From Mytilinidion resinicola (taxonomy: Eukaryota > Ascomycota > Dothideomycetes > Mytilinidiales > Mytilinidiaceae): a DNA stretch of 64,000 nt. The notes beneath the pieces are model-generated. The model was not told where the DNA came from, ran no database searches, and was given only the letters and a program-made list of their open reading frames with translations. Every line of letters begins with the position of its first letter. Position 1 is the stretch's first letter. The translations under genes were made by a program, and so were the position numbers. The stretch lies in assembly GCF_010093595.1 (NCBI RefSeq), contig NW_022985437.1:707380-771379 (forward strand), written 5' to 3'. This document shows, piece after piece, positions 45,264-55,576 of this stretch.

Positions 45264-45706
45264 TGTCAAAGTAATTTAGAAGGTGAGATTGCAAGCAAAC
45301 TAGGGGGAATCTAGTTGACAATGAGGCTGATGGGAGAAGCATGGCAACATAGGACCAGCCGTGGAAGTATTCCGCGCGCCATGACGAAGCACGAGGGAGA
45401 TGCTTACATGAAGTCTTCAAATCACGCTAACTGCTTCGTGCTTTATGGCCAGCGGAAGTGATGTGTAAACGGGAGTATTTACTTTAACCATCATGTTACT
45501 ATGGAAAGGACGTTTCTGATTTAATAGTCGGACCCGCAACGCGTTGTGCCGAACGAGGAGGTGGGAGGAACATTGAGGAGGTTGAATACCTTGGCACGAG
45601 CTATCCAGATCCGGAATAGCGCATCTCGCTAAAATATATCCACTCCACAGCGGTCTTTGTTGGAAAAACAACCGCGACATCGCCAATTCTCGACACCACC
45701 GCCATC
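45264..45706. other. Divergent promoter region (MIP channel / eS7)
   Basis: Holds the promoters of the MIP gene and of ribosomal protein gene eS7. No other gene seen. Confidence 0.45.
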
Positions 45707-46535
45707 ATGTCGTCGCCCTCGTTGAACAAGATCGCGGCCAACAGCCCGTCCAAGACGAAGCCCTCCGAGATCGAGACCAGCATCGCCAATGCTCTCTACG
45801 ACCTCGAGACCAACATCCCGGACATGAAGAGCTCGCTGCGACCTCTGCAGTTCGTCTCTGCTCGCGAGGTAAGATGAACCACTACCTTCAGCAGTAGGAA
45901 ACATCCTTCCAATCGATCCAATGCGCCGCCGGCGTCAGAAACCGCGGCGTTGCGGACGGCGGGGGTCAGGTTGAATATCGAAGAGGCGGTGGGCACTGGG
46001 CAGCTTCAGCACGCTGACACCAGGATTCTTTAGATCGAGGTTGGCCACGGCAGGAAGGCGATTGTCATCTTCGTCCCTGTTCCCCTTCTCCAGGGCTGGC
46101 ACAAGTCTCAGCAGCGGTACGTATTTGCCCGAATCAATTTGCGTCAGCGCTTGACTGACCTCCAACAGCCTCACCCGCGAGCTCGAGAAGAAGTTCTCCG
46201 ACCGTCACGTCCTGATCATCGCCTCCCGCCGCATCCTTCCCCGACCCAAGCGCTCCAACCGCTCGCGCACTACTCAGACGCAGAAGCGCCCACGTTCGCG
46301 AACTTTGACCGCCGTCCACGACGCCATCCTCCACGACCTCGTCTACCCCGTCGAGATCGTCGGCAAGCGCATCCGCACCCGCGAAGACGGCAGCAAGATC
46401 CTCAAGATTGTGCTCGACGAGAAGGAACGTGGTGGTGTTGACTACAGGCTGGATACCTACTCGGAGGTCTACAAGCGCTTGACTGGCAAGGGCGTCAACT
46501 TCGAGTTCCCCCAGAGTGCTCCTTCAGACTATTAG
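45707..46535 (+). CDS. RPS7: 40S ribosomal protein eS7
   Basis: Exons 45707-45868, 46034-46116 and 46169-46535, 203 residues. The first intron is 165 nt, long for this window but usual for ribosomal protein genes. Recognised by '[24 protein letters not shown]', '[21 protein letters not shown]', '[24 protein letters not shown]' and '[19 protein letters not shown]', with the end '[14 protein letters not shown]'. eS7 is a small-subunit protein needed for 18S rRNA processing. Codon use is strongly biased to C-ending codons, as expected for a highly expressed gene. Confidence 0.95.
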
Positions 46536-46766
46536 ATGGGCATTGGACGGTGTGCAAGTTAGGGCGGGAGCAATGTGTTCGGCATAAAAGCAACTCGGCA
46601 CAAAATCAATTGTGCCACAATACCAAGACACTCCAGACTCTTCATATTTGTTTGATTATGTGCAACTGTGATGTCCTTTTGATCTACTTACATCTTTCGA
46701 AAGTAAGAATTCTCCAAAATCATTACCTTCCATCGCAGCACTTCGTTATATCTTGCCCAAAGTTCA

Positions 46767-47635
46767 TTATTGCCTATCTAGCTCGGGATAATGACGGAAA
46801 ATGCCCTGGCCGTAAGGCAGCCTCCTCTCGCTGGCTAAATATCTCTTGAGATGTTCTTGCTCCTCTACCGCTGGGTAAAACGTATCAAACAGCAGGGGAT
46901 AATCCGGTTTCCGCGCTTCGATCTCTTTTGGAAAAGCATGCTGCAGTCCATTCAGAACATGCCACAGGGTCGTATCAGCATACGTCAGCTTCTCCCCGAC
47001 CAAATGTTTGCCCTGTCCAGCCTTCTCGTTACTCTTCAGCACGCGCTCGAAGAACGAAAAGAACTTTGGAATGCGGATTTCGCGCACGTTCTTTGCTTTC
47101 TTGAGGGCCTCTTCCTTCTGGTCTGGGCGATGTCAGCAATGCGGGGTTACCTCTACTCACACGAGCTAACTCTAGCTCATGTGAGGATTGCTCATGTTGT
47201 AGACAGCCTACCCTCGTAATAAAGTATGTTCGCAATGGGGTGGTGCGTGTCGTGGGCTTCATTGTTGAGATCCAGCGCCGTCAGGGCGTATGCATTGACA
47301 GCCCATTTGTCCCCCTCCTCGCTGCCTGCCAGTCCCAGCTTCTCTCCTAGATATAGCAGGATGTTCGGTGTCTGGTAGAGCACCAGCTCGGCACCATCTT
47401 TGCCCTCTCCAGCCACCTTCAACAGCGGAGGGGCAAAGGCTGGGTTTGTGTCGGAGTTGAGTGCGTCCATGACAGGGCCATGGTCAGGCTTGGGTCCATT
47501 GCATATGTCGGTGTAGGGCGTCGCGGTAGCTTCGAGCACGAGACGGACGAACTCGCCACGGCCGGGGAGCGTAGGCCAGTAAACGAGGGTGTATGGAGGC
47601 GTCGTGCGGGCTTTCTTGGCTGAGGGCTCAGACAT
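46767..47635 (-). CDS. Glutathione S-transferase
   Basis: ATG 47635; exons 47212-47635 and 46767-47122, intron 47123-47211 (GTAGGC...CGCCCAG), 259 residues. The N-terminal thioredoxin-like domain starts after a basic leader: 'YTLVYWPTLPGRGEFVRLVLEATATPYTD' with the Tyr/Arg-Gly-Glu pattern of sigma/alpha-like GSTs and the 'LYQTPNILLYLGEKLGL' (Gln-Thr-Pro, Ser replaced by Asn) glutathione-binding segment. The helical C-terminal domain has 'KHLVGEKLTYADTTLWHVLNGL', the usual N-capping box region. It probably conjugates glutathione to electrophiles in the cytosol; substrates unknown. Confidence 0.9.
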
Positions 47636-47968
47636 GGTGGTGGTGTAGAGGGCGCAGGATGGTGGACGCGTGTTCTAGACATTGTCAACCCTGTTCCTCT
47701 TCAATGGCAGCTGTATTTACCGAATGTCTTAGTAATCGTGTCGCAAGTGAAGGAGAAAGAGTTCGATGCCCCATCAGGACCTAAAAGGCCATCTATTCCA
47801 TCATGCTGAGAGGGGCACTAAAAGATCGTTGACAGGGATCTGCCGTGGGCCTGTGCACTTAAATCAACCGTTGTTTTTGAGCTGTCTGACTGCCTCCAGC
47901 CCGCTTTCTACATCAAACCCACGCCCACTTTGGCCTGGGCTTCACTACTTACCATCTTTTTACCCAGC
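47636..47968. other. Divergent promoter region
   Basis: Between the starts of the GST and CCCH genes. No gene seen. Confidence 0.45.
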
Positions 47969-49914
47969 ATGAACGGGTACATCGACAGCAGCGCTGTATT
48001 GGCCCAGGTGGAGGGCTTCAAGAAGTCTGACAGCCAACGTGAATCCCTGCTATTGGTATGCCTCACTCTATAAATTTTCCGCTGTACGCTACAGGCTAAC
48101 ACCCGCTACAGACACTTATTAAACAATTCGAAGACCTGAAGGAGAAGTATGAGGAGAAGTGCGACGACCACGAGAATGAGAGACAGTCCCGTAGGAGATT
48201 ACAACGCAGCTGCGACGATATGAAGGCACAGGTACGTGTCTGTCCGCTCAGATATTTGTTGGACTATGCTAATTCACTGAAAGCTCACCTCTGCGAGACA
48301 AACTATGGATTCGAGCCCCTTCGTTCTAGTACTCATAGATGGAGACGGTGTAATCGTGAGTGCCCTTCACACAACGCACAACTCCCTCTAGAAACTGATA
48401 TTTCTCCCTTTCCTAGTTCCAAGACATGCTCCTCAGCGCCGCACGCGAGGGCGGTAGCGATGCCGCCCATCGACTAAACACTGCAATCCGATCCCATATA
48501 CTTAGTATGTACGAAAATGCTGGCCAATGGGCGATTATGGTACAGATCTTTGCGAACTTCGATGGCCTCTCCCACAAGCTAGCTTCACTCAATATCATAA
48601 AGCACCCGTCCGAGTTGAACGCGTTTGCGCAGTCGTTCAACCTCAACCAACCGCTGTTCAGCTTTTTGGACGTAGGTAGAGGCAAGGAGAGAGCCGATGT
48701 ACGTGTCTACCTGGGAACCAATTAATACTCAGCCGCGCTAATAATTTCACAGCATAAGATCAAAGGTACGACTATCAACCTTCCTTCCTTTTATTCTTTT
48801 ATTTCCAATTACGCGATACTGCGGAAGCTACAGGGTGTGACGATTTGGTCATATACTGGCTGGATTTATCTAGAGCAGCTTTGTTCTCACGTCGTACACA
48901 AGCTGTCCCAACCGTCTCCTTTACTCGATTCATCGCATTTCCACTTAGTATCATATCATTCTACCTGTTCTAGACGCGGTTCCCTTTCCTCGAGTCCTTC
49001 CCACAATTGCGATCCACGGGTCGAGAACCGCGCTATCACGTGACGGTTTACTAATTTTCTTCCCAGAGACTTTACGAGTGTTCATCGCGAACCCTTCTTG
49101 CAAACATATATTGTTCGCTGGATGCCACGATTACGGATATCTACCAAATCTGGAGCCGTACAAGCATGATCAAGCCATGGCATCCCGAATCACACTGGTG
49201 GAATCTACCCAGGCCCAGTCTATTTTCTCCGGTCTAAACATGAAGATGATCAGGTTTGATGATATCTTCCGGTCCACTCCTCTACCAGAGCGGCCATTTA
49301 TGCCGATGCAACCGCTTATCAGCTCACTCCCGCCCTCCCAACCAAGCCCCGTAGCTACGGCGCCGGCACCACCGCCTGTTCGTGCACCTGTTATTGCGCA
49401 GCCTCAGCCTGTTGCTAAGAGCCCAACTCCTCTTGAAGAATCCACTTGGGCAAGCGTCGGAAAGACTGGTATCACCGAGAAGAAAATATCTATTGCATCA
49501 AACAAAACGCCTCGGAGATACATCGTGTTCAACGCAGACGGCGAACGACTCGATCTTCCAATTGCAAAGGCGGATCGTGCGTCGCAGGACAGTCTCCACA
49601 AACGCATCAACAAAGGAAAAGTCTGCAACGACTACCATCTCAAGGGCAAATGCGAGAACATTGGCTGTCCTTACTCACACGCACCCCGACTTACGCAAAT
49701 GGAGACGCTTGTGCTGCGGAACAAAGCTCGCGGACTCTCGTGTGTCCAGGGCAGCGACTGTTTCGACTTTAATTGTTATTTTGGACATATTTGTTCTAAC
49801 TACTACTGTGACGGAGGCCCTCAATGCTACTTCGGTCACAGGCACAAGGATCAGATGGATACTGTAGGGCAACCTCCATTCATGCAGTATCCTGACAAAA
49901 AACTAATTGAGTAA
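47969..49914 (+). CDS. CCCH-type zinc-finger protein with coiled coil
   Basis: Six exons: 47969-48055, 48112-48231, 48284-48355, 48417-48698, a 13-nt micro-exon 48753-48765, and 49067-49914; 473 residues, all phases consistent. N-terminal coiled coil (EDLKEKYEEKCDDHENERQSRR), then a fungal domain beginning 'PFVLVLIDGDGVIFQD' with 'CKHILFAGCHDYGYL'. A Pro-rich linker follows, then three Cys3His clusters: C-x8-C-x4-C-x3-H, C-x5-C-x4-C-x3-H and C-x4-C-x5-C-x3-H. This order is shared by a family of ascomycete CCCH proteins annotated as nucleic-acid binding. RNA binding is likely but not shown. Intron 5 (301 nt) is unusually long. Confidence 0.85.
49036..49043. promoter_or_regulatory. TCACGTGA palindrome inside an intron
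   Basis: Perfect 8-bp E-box palindrome within the 301-nt fifth intron of the CCCH gene. The same motif occurs at 50214-50221 and 59525-59532. In fungi it is bound by Cbf1- or SREBP-like bHLH proteins. Confidence 0.4.
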
Positions 49915-50523
49915 TAGACACCTGCCAAGAAGTATTACGAAGATGGAACAGAGGAGACTGTAGCTTACCCGGGCTAGTGAATACGTGCTGGACTTATGGA
50001 GTTCACAGATTACGACTTTGCTTGATTCCACGAAGTGGGCGATGGTTGCGCTGGGCGAATTTGGTATAACCTCTTAACATAACTTAGCGACGAGGAGATT
50101 ACGTTAATGAAACCTGTACTTAGCTTTCATAATAACTACCAGGCTTCTCCTTCACATTCACATCTCCCGTGCTGCATGTGTCGTTGACGTGGGACTAACT
50201 CACTGCTGACCCATCACGTGAGCATACATTTGGTGAAACACGGTCAGAATTCAATATTTTGTGAGATAGAATTCAAGTATCTCCATATATATCTCCAACC
50301 CTTAAATATAATCCAAATCCACCTTTCCATATACCCGTAACGCTCCCCCCGCTAAATATCACATATATCAAACATCCCCCAGCCAGTCCCCATATTCCTT
50401 TAGTATTCCGAAATAGTATCAAACGTCCATCCCATATGCAAGTATTTCATCTCCGAAATCCACATGTTATACACAACTTCTTAGATACCATCCCCATCAA
50501 AATTCTCCCCGTCTCAACTATTG
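49915..50523. other. Convergent 3' region
   Basis: A/T-rich downstream sequence between the CCCH gene and the Zn2Cys6 gene. Holds a TCACGTGA palindrome at 50214-50221. No gene seen. Confidence 0.45.
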
Positions 50524-53500
50524 TTACGACCCCATCCCACCCCCCTCATCCAAAACATCTCCCGTCCCGATCTGCGGCCCACCGAACCCCCACCCATCGC
50601 CCACAAAAACGCCGTCGTCGCCCAGTGTTGGCGGCTCCATGTTGAATGGCATGAACCACGCCATGCTCTGGTCGGGGAAGAAGCCACTGCCCATGCCGCC
50701 GGTATTCGGCATACCCCCGAGATCTAGATTCCAGAGATCGGGGGCAGAGGACCCAGCGAAGGTTGAGAGGTCGAGGGGGAGGAGCGGGTTCGCGGTCGCG
50801 GCATGGCTCATGAGGCCGATATTTTCGGCATGAGACTGGGGTTGCGGCTGGCCCGGGATTTGAGAGAACGGCGCCGGGAAGGAGGCGTTGGCGGGGTTGG
50901 ACGCGTAGTACGCCGGGTCGAAATTCTCGACGACGTCTGGCTGGAGGTGCATTTGGTGGAGGTCTTGCGGTGGGTGTTGAAGGGCCGTTTGCTGTGATGG
51001 TGATGGTTGGGGTTGGAGCCGAGCAGTTGCGTCGATAGAGGGAGGTGCGTCGTCCTTTGTGGATATATTTTGTTTCTTCTTTTTCGCCATTTTGCGCTGA
51101 TGTTCTGCTCGAGATGGTGGCGAAAGGCTTGCGAAGAACTCTTCGACGCTTTGGAGGTCGGATTTTTGGCCGAGGACTGCGTCGGTGCCCGGTTCTCTCT
51201 TGGCCTTGGTAGCTGGGTCTTCGTAATCGGTGTTGGAGACGCCATGAGGATATCGATCAAACCAGTCGCCGTATTGAAAGATTTGTTCCTGGGGTACTTT
51301 GCCGTTGCCCGCGGAAGATCCACGCAAGACTGCATCAGCGTGTTGCCGGTATAAGTCTTTCAAGTTCTCCGCAATGTAATGAAACATGCCCCAATACTTC
51401 TTCATTTTGGTCAGATACTTGACGTTGCAAGCCAAGTATTTCTTCGATTGCGCTTCCAGTTGTGGGTTTTTGCTGAACACCCCTCGAATGTGAATAGTGC
51501 TTGAGAAGAAGGCAGAATAACCAACAAACGGAGCGACGACGTTGTAGTCCTCAGACGCGCTGATCACAATAGACATTTGCTCCGCGGCTTCTAGGGCATT
51601 ACGTGCGGCCTTGGCGAGGAATTCCTGCGGAATATCATTCGGAGTATGAGCTCCCGATTCCGTCAAATGAGAGGTTCTACCCAGTTTGCGGATGTTGTCC
51701 CCATTCGCAGACGAAGACGGCCGAGCGAACCGATTCAGGAAAAGAACGCTCTGGTAGTAGAGGATATGCATGTATAGGAGCTGGTTTGCAGACCCCTCAA
51801 TGGCGTGGCTCTTCAGATTCTCTTCGTTATGAACTAGGGACTCCGGTAACGTTTCCTTGAATTTCCGAAGTCGGTCCTTGATGCAATTGAAAGTGGACTT
51901 GGGATCCCACGTAGGTATCGTCTCCCTTTCTATCCCGCCAAGGTTCAGGTATTTGATTAGCTCGCCCCATATGGCGACCAAGCGAATCAAGTATGCCATT
52001 ACTCCCATATTTGCCTTCGCGTCCAACAGCTGTTCCGAATTTGACGTAGAAACCCCGCCATCTAGAGCTTCAGTAGATGCTGGGATTTCGTCAATGTACA
52101 ATTGCTCTCTAACGGGCAACTGAACTTGAATGAACTGTTCATTGACGAACAGTGGGCGCTCTGTGCCAGATGAGTTGAATCGATCCATGAGGAAGCACGC
52201 CCACATTGTTCTTCTTCGTATTTCTCGATCAATGAAGCTGAGCTTTTTGCGTTCTCCGTTCTCGCCACCCAGTGGGTCGTAATCGAGGTCCCTATGAAGT
52301 TGCAAGGCATAGGCCATTCTTTGCGCCATCCCCCCAAACATCCAACTTCGGCCTCCTTGGCACGTTCCAAACTCATGTAGCCCAAGTAAGAGATACACTA
52401 TCAGGATGGTAATATTCGGGGCGTCATATCGTTTGAGGGCTATTTCGCGGGCCTTCTTGGCCCACTCTTCGCCTCGAAGAAATGCAGGCTCCGTTCGAAG
52501 CTGTGGATGGGTCGAGAATCTCGCGGAAATAGCACATATTGCTAATATTAAAACTGGAGGGACGTTCCCAGAAGCTAACCTGCGCATAAAGCTGGGTTTG
52601 TGAAGAAGAGGGTAGCTCTGGCCGTATACAAAGTCAAAATAGACTTCTGCGAGATGTTCTTGCATCTCTTTTGATGGTAGGCTTTCTACTCCTTCGGTAA
52701 GGAGCTTACTTTCCTCCGTAGTCCGTGCTCTTGATGTTGCCGTCGCATTCTCTTCGACTTGCTTTGAGGCACCCGATTTTGACCAGTCATCCAGGTCATT
52801 ACCAAATGCTTCGTCCGCCGCCCGTTTCTTAGCAACTGAAGGCTTTGGAACGATGCCGGGGAGAGGTGGTTTGACGACTGACCTGCCCATTACTGGGACA
52901 GATCCAGCGTTTTCCTTTGGGATCAGCTTTATCACCCGATCTTCCATTCTCTTAAGTCGTTTGTCCAGCATGGCCATATAGTCGGTCCTCGGCGCAGCTT
53001 TGCGAGTGGTAACTTTGTAGACGCAAGGTATGCGTGATCGCAAACAGTGTCTGCAAGCAGGTTTCTCACCAGAGCATCGAATCTTCTTCCTTCGACAAGC
53101 AATGCAAGCCAATGGAAGCCGTTTCCGCTCCTTGCCCGCTTTGGTCTTCATTTCGCTCCACGGAGGTGGCCCCAGATTGCCGTCCTTATCCTTTACTGAG
53201 CCTTCGCCTCCGTCTCCGCTGACACTCCCATCAGCTTTGGTCCCCATCGTATCGTTCATTGTGTCCCCAACTCCCATCACGCCTAGCCCAACGCCACTCT
53301 CTGGACTTGTATTTGGGTCCAAACCATCTCTTTGCTGACTGAAGTCTCCGATGGTGCTAGTGCTCAGTCGGTGCTGTAGGCCAGATGCAACAGAGCCTGG
53401 GCCTTCGCCGAAATTCGAGACAGGTGTGCGGTGTTGGGTGAAAGAGTGGCTCTTCGTCGCCGGGGACGGTATTTGGGCCCGGTCATATGAAGCACCGAAT

Positions 53501-53748
53501 GGCTGATAGTCGCGCGATCCGTTTGCGAAAGCCATGGGAACATCGGAATACGTTGGCACGAGAGTAGGGTTGGGAGGCATAGAGGGCGACTGTGAAGCCG
53601 AGAGCGCACTCTCCATGTGCTGAAGCCGCGTATTAGACGCGACGTAACTGTTCAGACCAAGGGGATCTTCAGGCGATTGATCTGTGAGGTTGTTGTCCGG
53701 CAACGGATGTGGATAGTTCGCCATCGACGCCGTTGAGGCAGGCCTCAC
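50524..53748 (-). CDS. Zn2Cys6 fungal transcription factor
   Basis: One uninterrupted 1074-codon frame; ATG 53748, or the in-frame ATG at 53724 (MANYPHPLPD). The binuclear zinc cluster has Cys at residues 215, 218, 225, 232, 235 and 242 (C-x2-C-x6-C-x6-C-x2-C-x6-C) within 'RLPLACIACRRKKIRC'. A linker and short dimerising coiled coil follow (MLDKRLKRMEDRVIK). The middle carries the fungal-specific transcription factor domain (PLLHKPSFMRRL, 'GRSWMFGGMAQRMAYALQLHRDLD'). The C terminus is rich in Gln, Pro and Ala (PQPSPSQQTALQHPP), a likely activation region. The zinc cluster lies unusually far from the N terminus. Target genes unknown. It ends about 5 kb from the RiPP-like locus but reads toward the CCCH gene, so a regulatory link is only a possibility. 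Confidence 0.92.
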   Translation of the reverse strand: MRPASTASMANYPHPLPDNNLTDQSPEDPLGLNSYVASNTRLQHMESALSASQSPSMPPNPTLVPTYSDVPMAFANGSRDYQPFGASYDRAQIPSPATKSHSFTQHRTPVSNFGEGPGSVASGLQHRLSTSTIGDFSQQRDGLDPNTSPESGVGLGVMGVGDTMNDTMGTKADGSVSGDGGEGSVKDKDGNLGPPPWSEMKTKAGKERKRLPLACIACRRKKIRCSGEKPACRHCLRSRIPCVYKVTTRKAAPRTDYMAMLDKRLKRMEDRVIKLIPKENAGSVPVMGRSVVKPPLPGIVPKPSVAKKRAADEAFGNDLDDWSKSGASKQVEENATATSRARTTEESKLLTEGVESLPSKEMQEHLAEVYFDFVYGQSYPLLHKPSFMRRLASGNVPPVLILAICAISARFSTHPQLRTEPAFLRGEEWAKKAREIALKRYDAPNITILIVYLLLGLHEFGTCQGGRSWMFGGMAQRMAYALQLHRDLDYDPLGGENGERKKLSFIDREIRRRTMWACFLMDRFNSSGTERPLFVNEQFIQVQLPVREQLYIDEIPASTEALDGGVSTSNSEQLLDAKANMGVMAYLIRLVAIWGELIKYLNLGGIERETIPTWDPKSTFNCIKDRLRKFKETLPESLVHNEENLKSHAIEGSANQLLYMHILYYQSVLFLNRFARPSSSANGDNIRKLGRTSHLTESGAHTPNDIPQEFLAKAARNALEAAEQMSIVISASEDYNVVAPFVGYSAFFSSTIHIRGVFSKNPQLEAQSKKYLACNVKYLTKMKKYWGMFHYIAENLKDLYRQHADAVLRGSSAGNGKVPQEQIFQYGDWFDRYPHGVSNTDYEDPATKAKREPGTDAVLGQKSDLQSVEEFFASLSPPSRAEHQRKMAKKKKQNISTKDDAPPSIDATARLQPQPSPSQQTALQHPPQDLHQMHLQPDVVENFDPAYYASNPANASFPAPFSQIPGQPQPQSHAENIGLMSHAATANPLLPLDLSTFAGSSAPDLWNLDLGGMPNTGGMGSGFFPDQSMAWFMPFNMEPPTLGDDGVFVGDGWGFGGPQIGTGDVLDEGGGMGS

Positions 53749-55576
53749 ATCCCCACCAACGCTCAGGACAATTGCTAGCTAACACAAGGGTATAGATAAA
53801 CGGGTGTTTGATTGGAATAGTAGCGTCGCGGAGCAGCGTATATCATGTCGGGTGCTGCTCAGTTGCCAGCATCGCCGTAGATCCGAGCGAAGGGTTTTCC
53901 TCGCGCAGTGGCGATGCGCGCGAGCTATACAGCCAGCCCAGCAACGAGGCGTGAAAGCAAGGTTGGCGCAATCGGGGGTCCGGAGCAGCCAGTTATTGTC
54001 CTGTTATTCGTGTGCAAGGGGAAGAGGCTGAAAAGCGGTCAAGGCGGCGTTCGGACGAGAGGTCTTTTCGGTGAATGGCGAGGAGGGGCAAAGGCAGAGC
54101 TTCGAGGCCGGAAGCTGACGCAATAGGCGCGGTATGGGCATAGACGAGCGCGCAGGTAGAAATTCGAGTGAATGGAAGGAGGGTGACGTTGTGTCTGGCG
54201 GGAGTGCTGGTCGCAATAGCAGCATTCGATGCGCGCAGTGATCTGAAGCACACAAAGCCGCCGAGGTTCTCCATTCTTGGGCCAAAGTAGTGCTGTTCGC
54301 AGGCCACGATGCGCCCACTGCAAAGGCCAGAACTTGCACCACAGGCGCCGAATTAGTCAGGGCTCCCCCCGCATGTTCTGCACCTCGTTTCTACCCGCAA
54401 CACCCATCGCGACGCCCAAGGCCCTGCACGCCCGTGACGCCCTGGCCGCGGCTTCCAGGCAGGGAGTCACTGCGTCAATGGCATGCACCTGAGGGCATGA
54501 TAGCACAGTCGCACCATCCACGTTCACCTCACTGCCTCCAAGCGCCTCGCACCGCTTGGAGCGTGCACATCAGCCACCAGGGGACAACTCCTCACAGATG
54601 CAGTCATTGTACGAAATCGCCGTGCGAACTCGGACATCCTTCGGGCGTCCAATCTGCGGAACAAATGACAGCGAAGATCGTGTAATTTGCTCGCCTGGGA
54701 GGCCATCCATCCCGCGTCGGCGACCATGGACGATGCGCCTTCAGCCATTTCCCATGTGCCCATCCAGCTTGAAGTCCGAGACGGCCTTTTAACTCTGCAT
54801 TGACGGGTGTTCCATGCTGTGTACCAGGGCCCTGGTCGCCCAGTGCCAACCCTATTCGCCTGCGGCACGGCGATGACTGCCTCCACTGCGGCAGACCGTT
54901 CGCGATCGTCACAATTCATGGACAAGAGCTTAGAGTTTCGTGATACGCCCGGCGTGGGGGCCGGAGCACGATTAGGTTATTAGGCTGGCAATGGGATTGG
55001 AGATAAGTACCACAGGTACGTGTTGTTCCTGGGCATGACCCTGTTTGGGGCTGGACAGACTACGTACACACTTCACCGTTGCGCCGTTGGCTCGTCCATG
55101 TACCATGCGTGCAAGACAGCCAAGGCATGTTTGACCTTTTTGTATAGGGTTACGTAGTGTTCATGCATACTTGATGGCTAGATCACTAATACTTTTGCAC
55201 TGTCAGGCGTCATAATATAATTGCCCTGCAGAGGAAGTCACTGTGAGATAGCAGGTGAACACTGATGAGTAGCTTCTTAGACACATCGAACATTCCACGA
55301 CAATAGAATGGAACCATTTCGTCGTTGATCCAGATAAAACAGCCTCTTGCAACTACATACTCATAATATAAAGAATGACTAGGAGGACACTCCAGCTCAT
55401 CTCAGCGTCCTACAACTGCACATCTCCAACTAGCTCTCTGCTTCAGTCTTTTGTCCAATCCACCCACCGTTCGCAAGCTTGACCTGGTGGCAACATGTCA
55501 GCAGTGGTACCCATCTTCGCTGGTAGCTATGCAAACAAGCCTACCGCGCCTGTATTACTCACGACGTCAACGCGTC
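53749..55576. other. 1.8-kb upstream region of the Zn2Cys6 gene
   Basis: G+C-rich part (53800-54920) with overlapping ORFs in all frames, none coherent; then an A/T-richer part with no ORF. It probably holds the regulator's long promoter and the 3' flank of the precursor gene. Confidence 0.45.
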
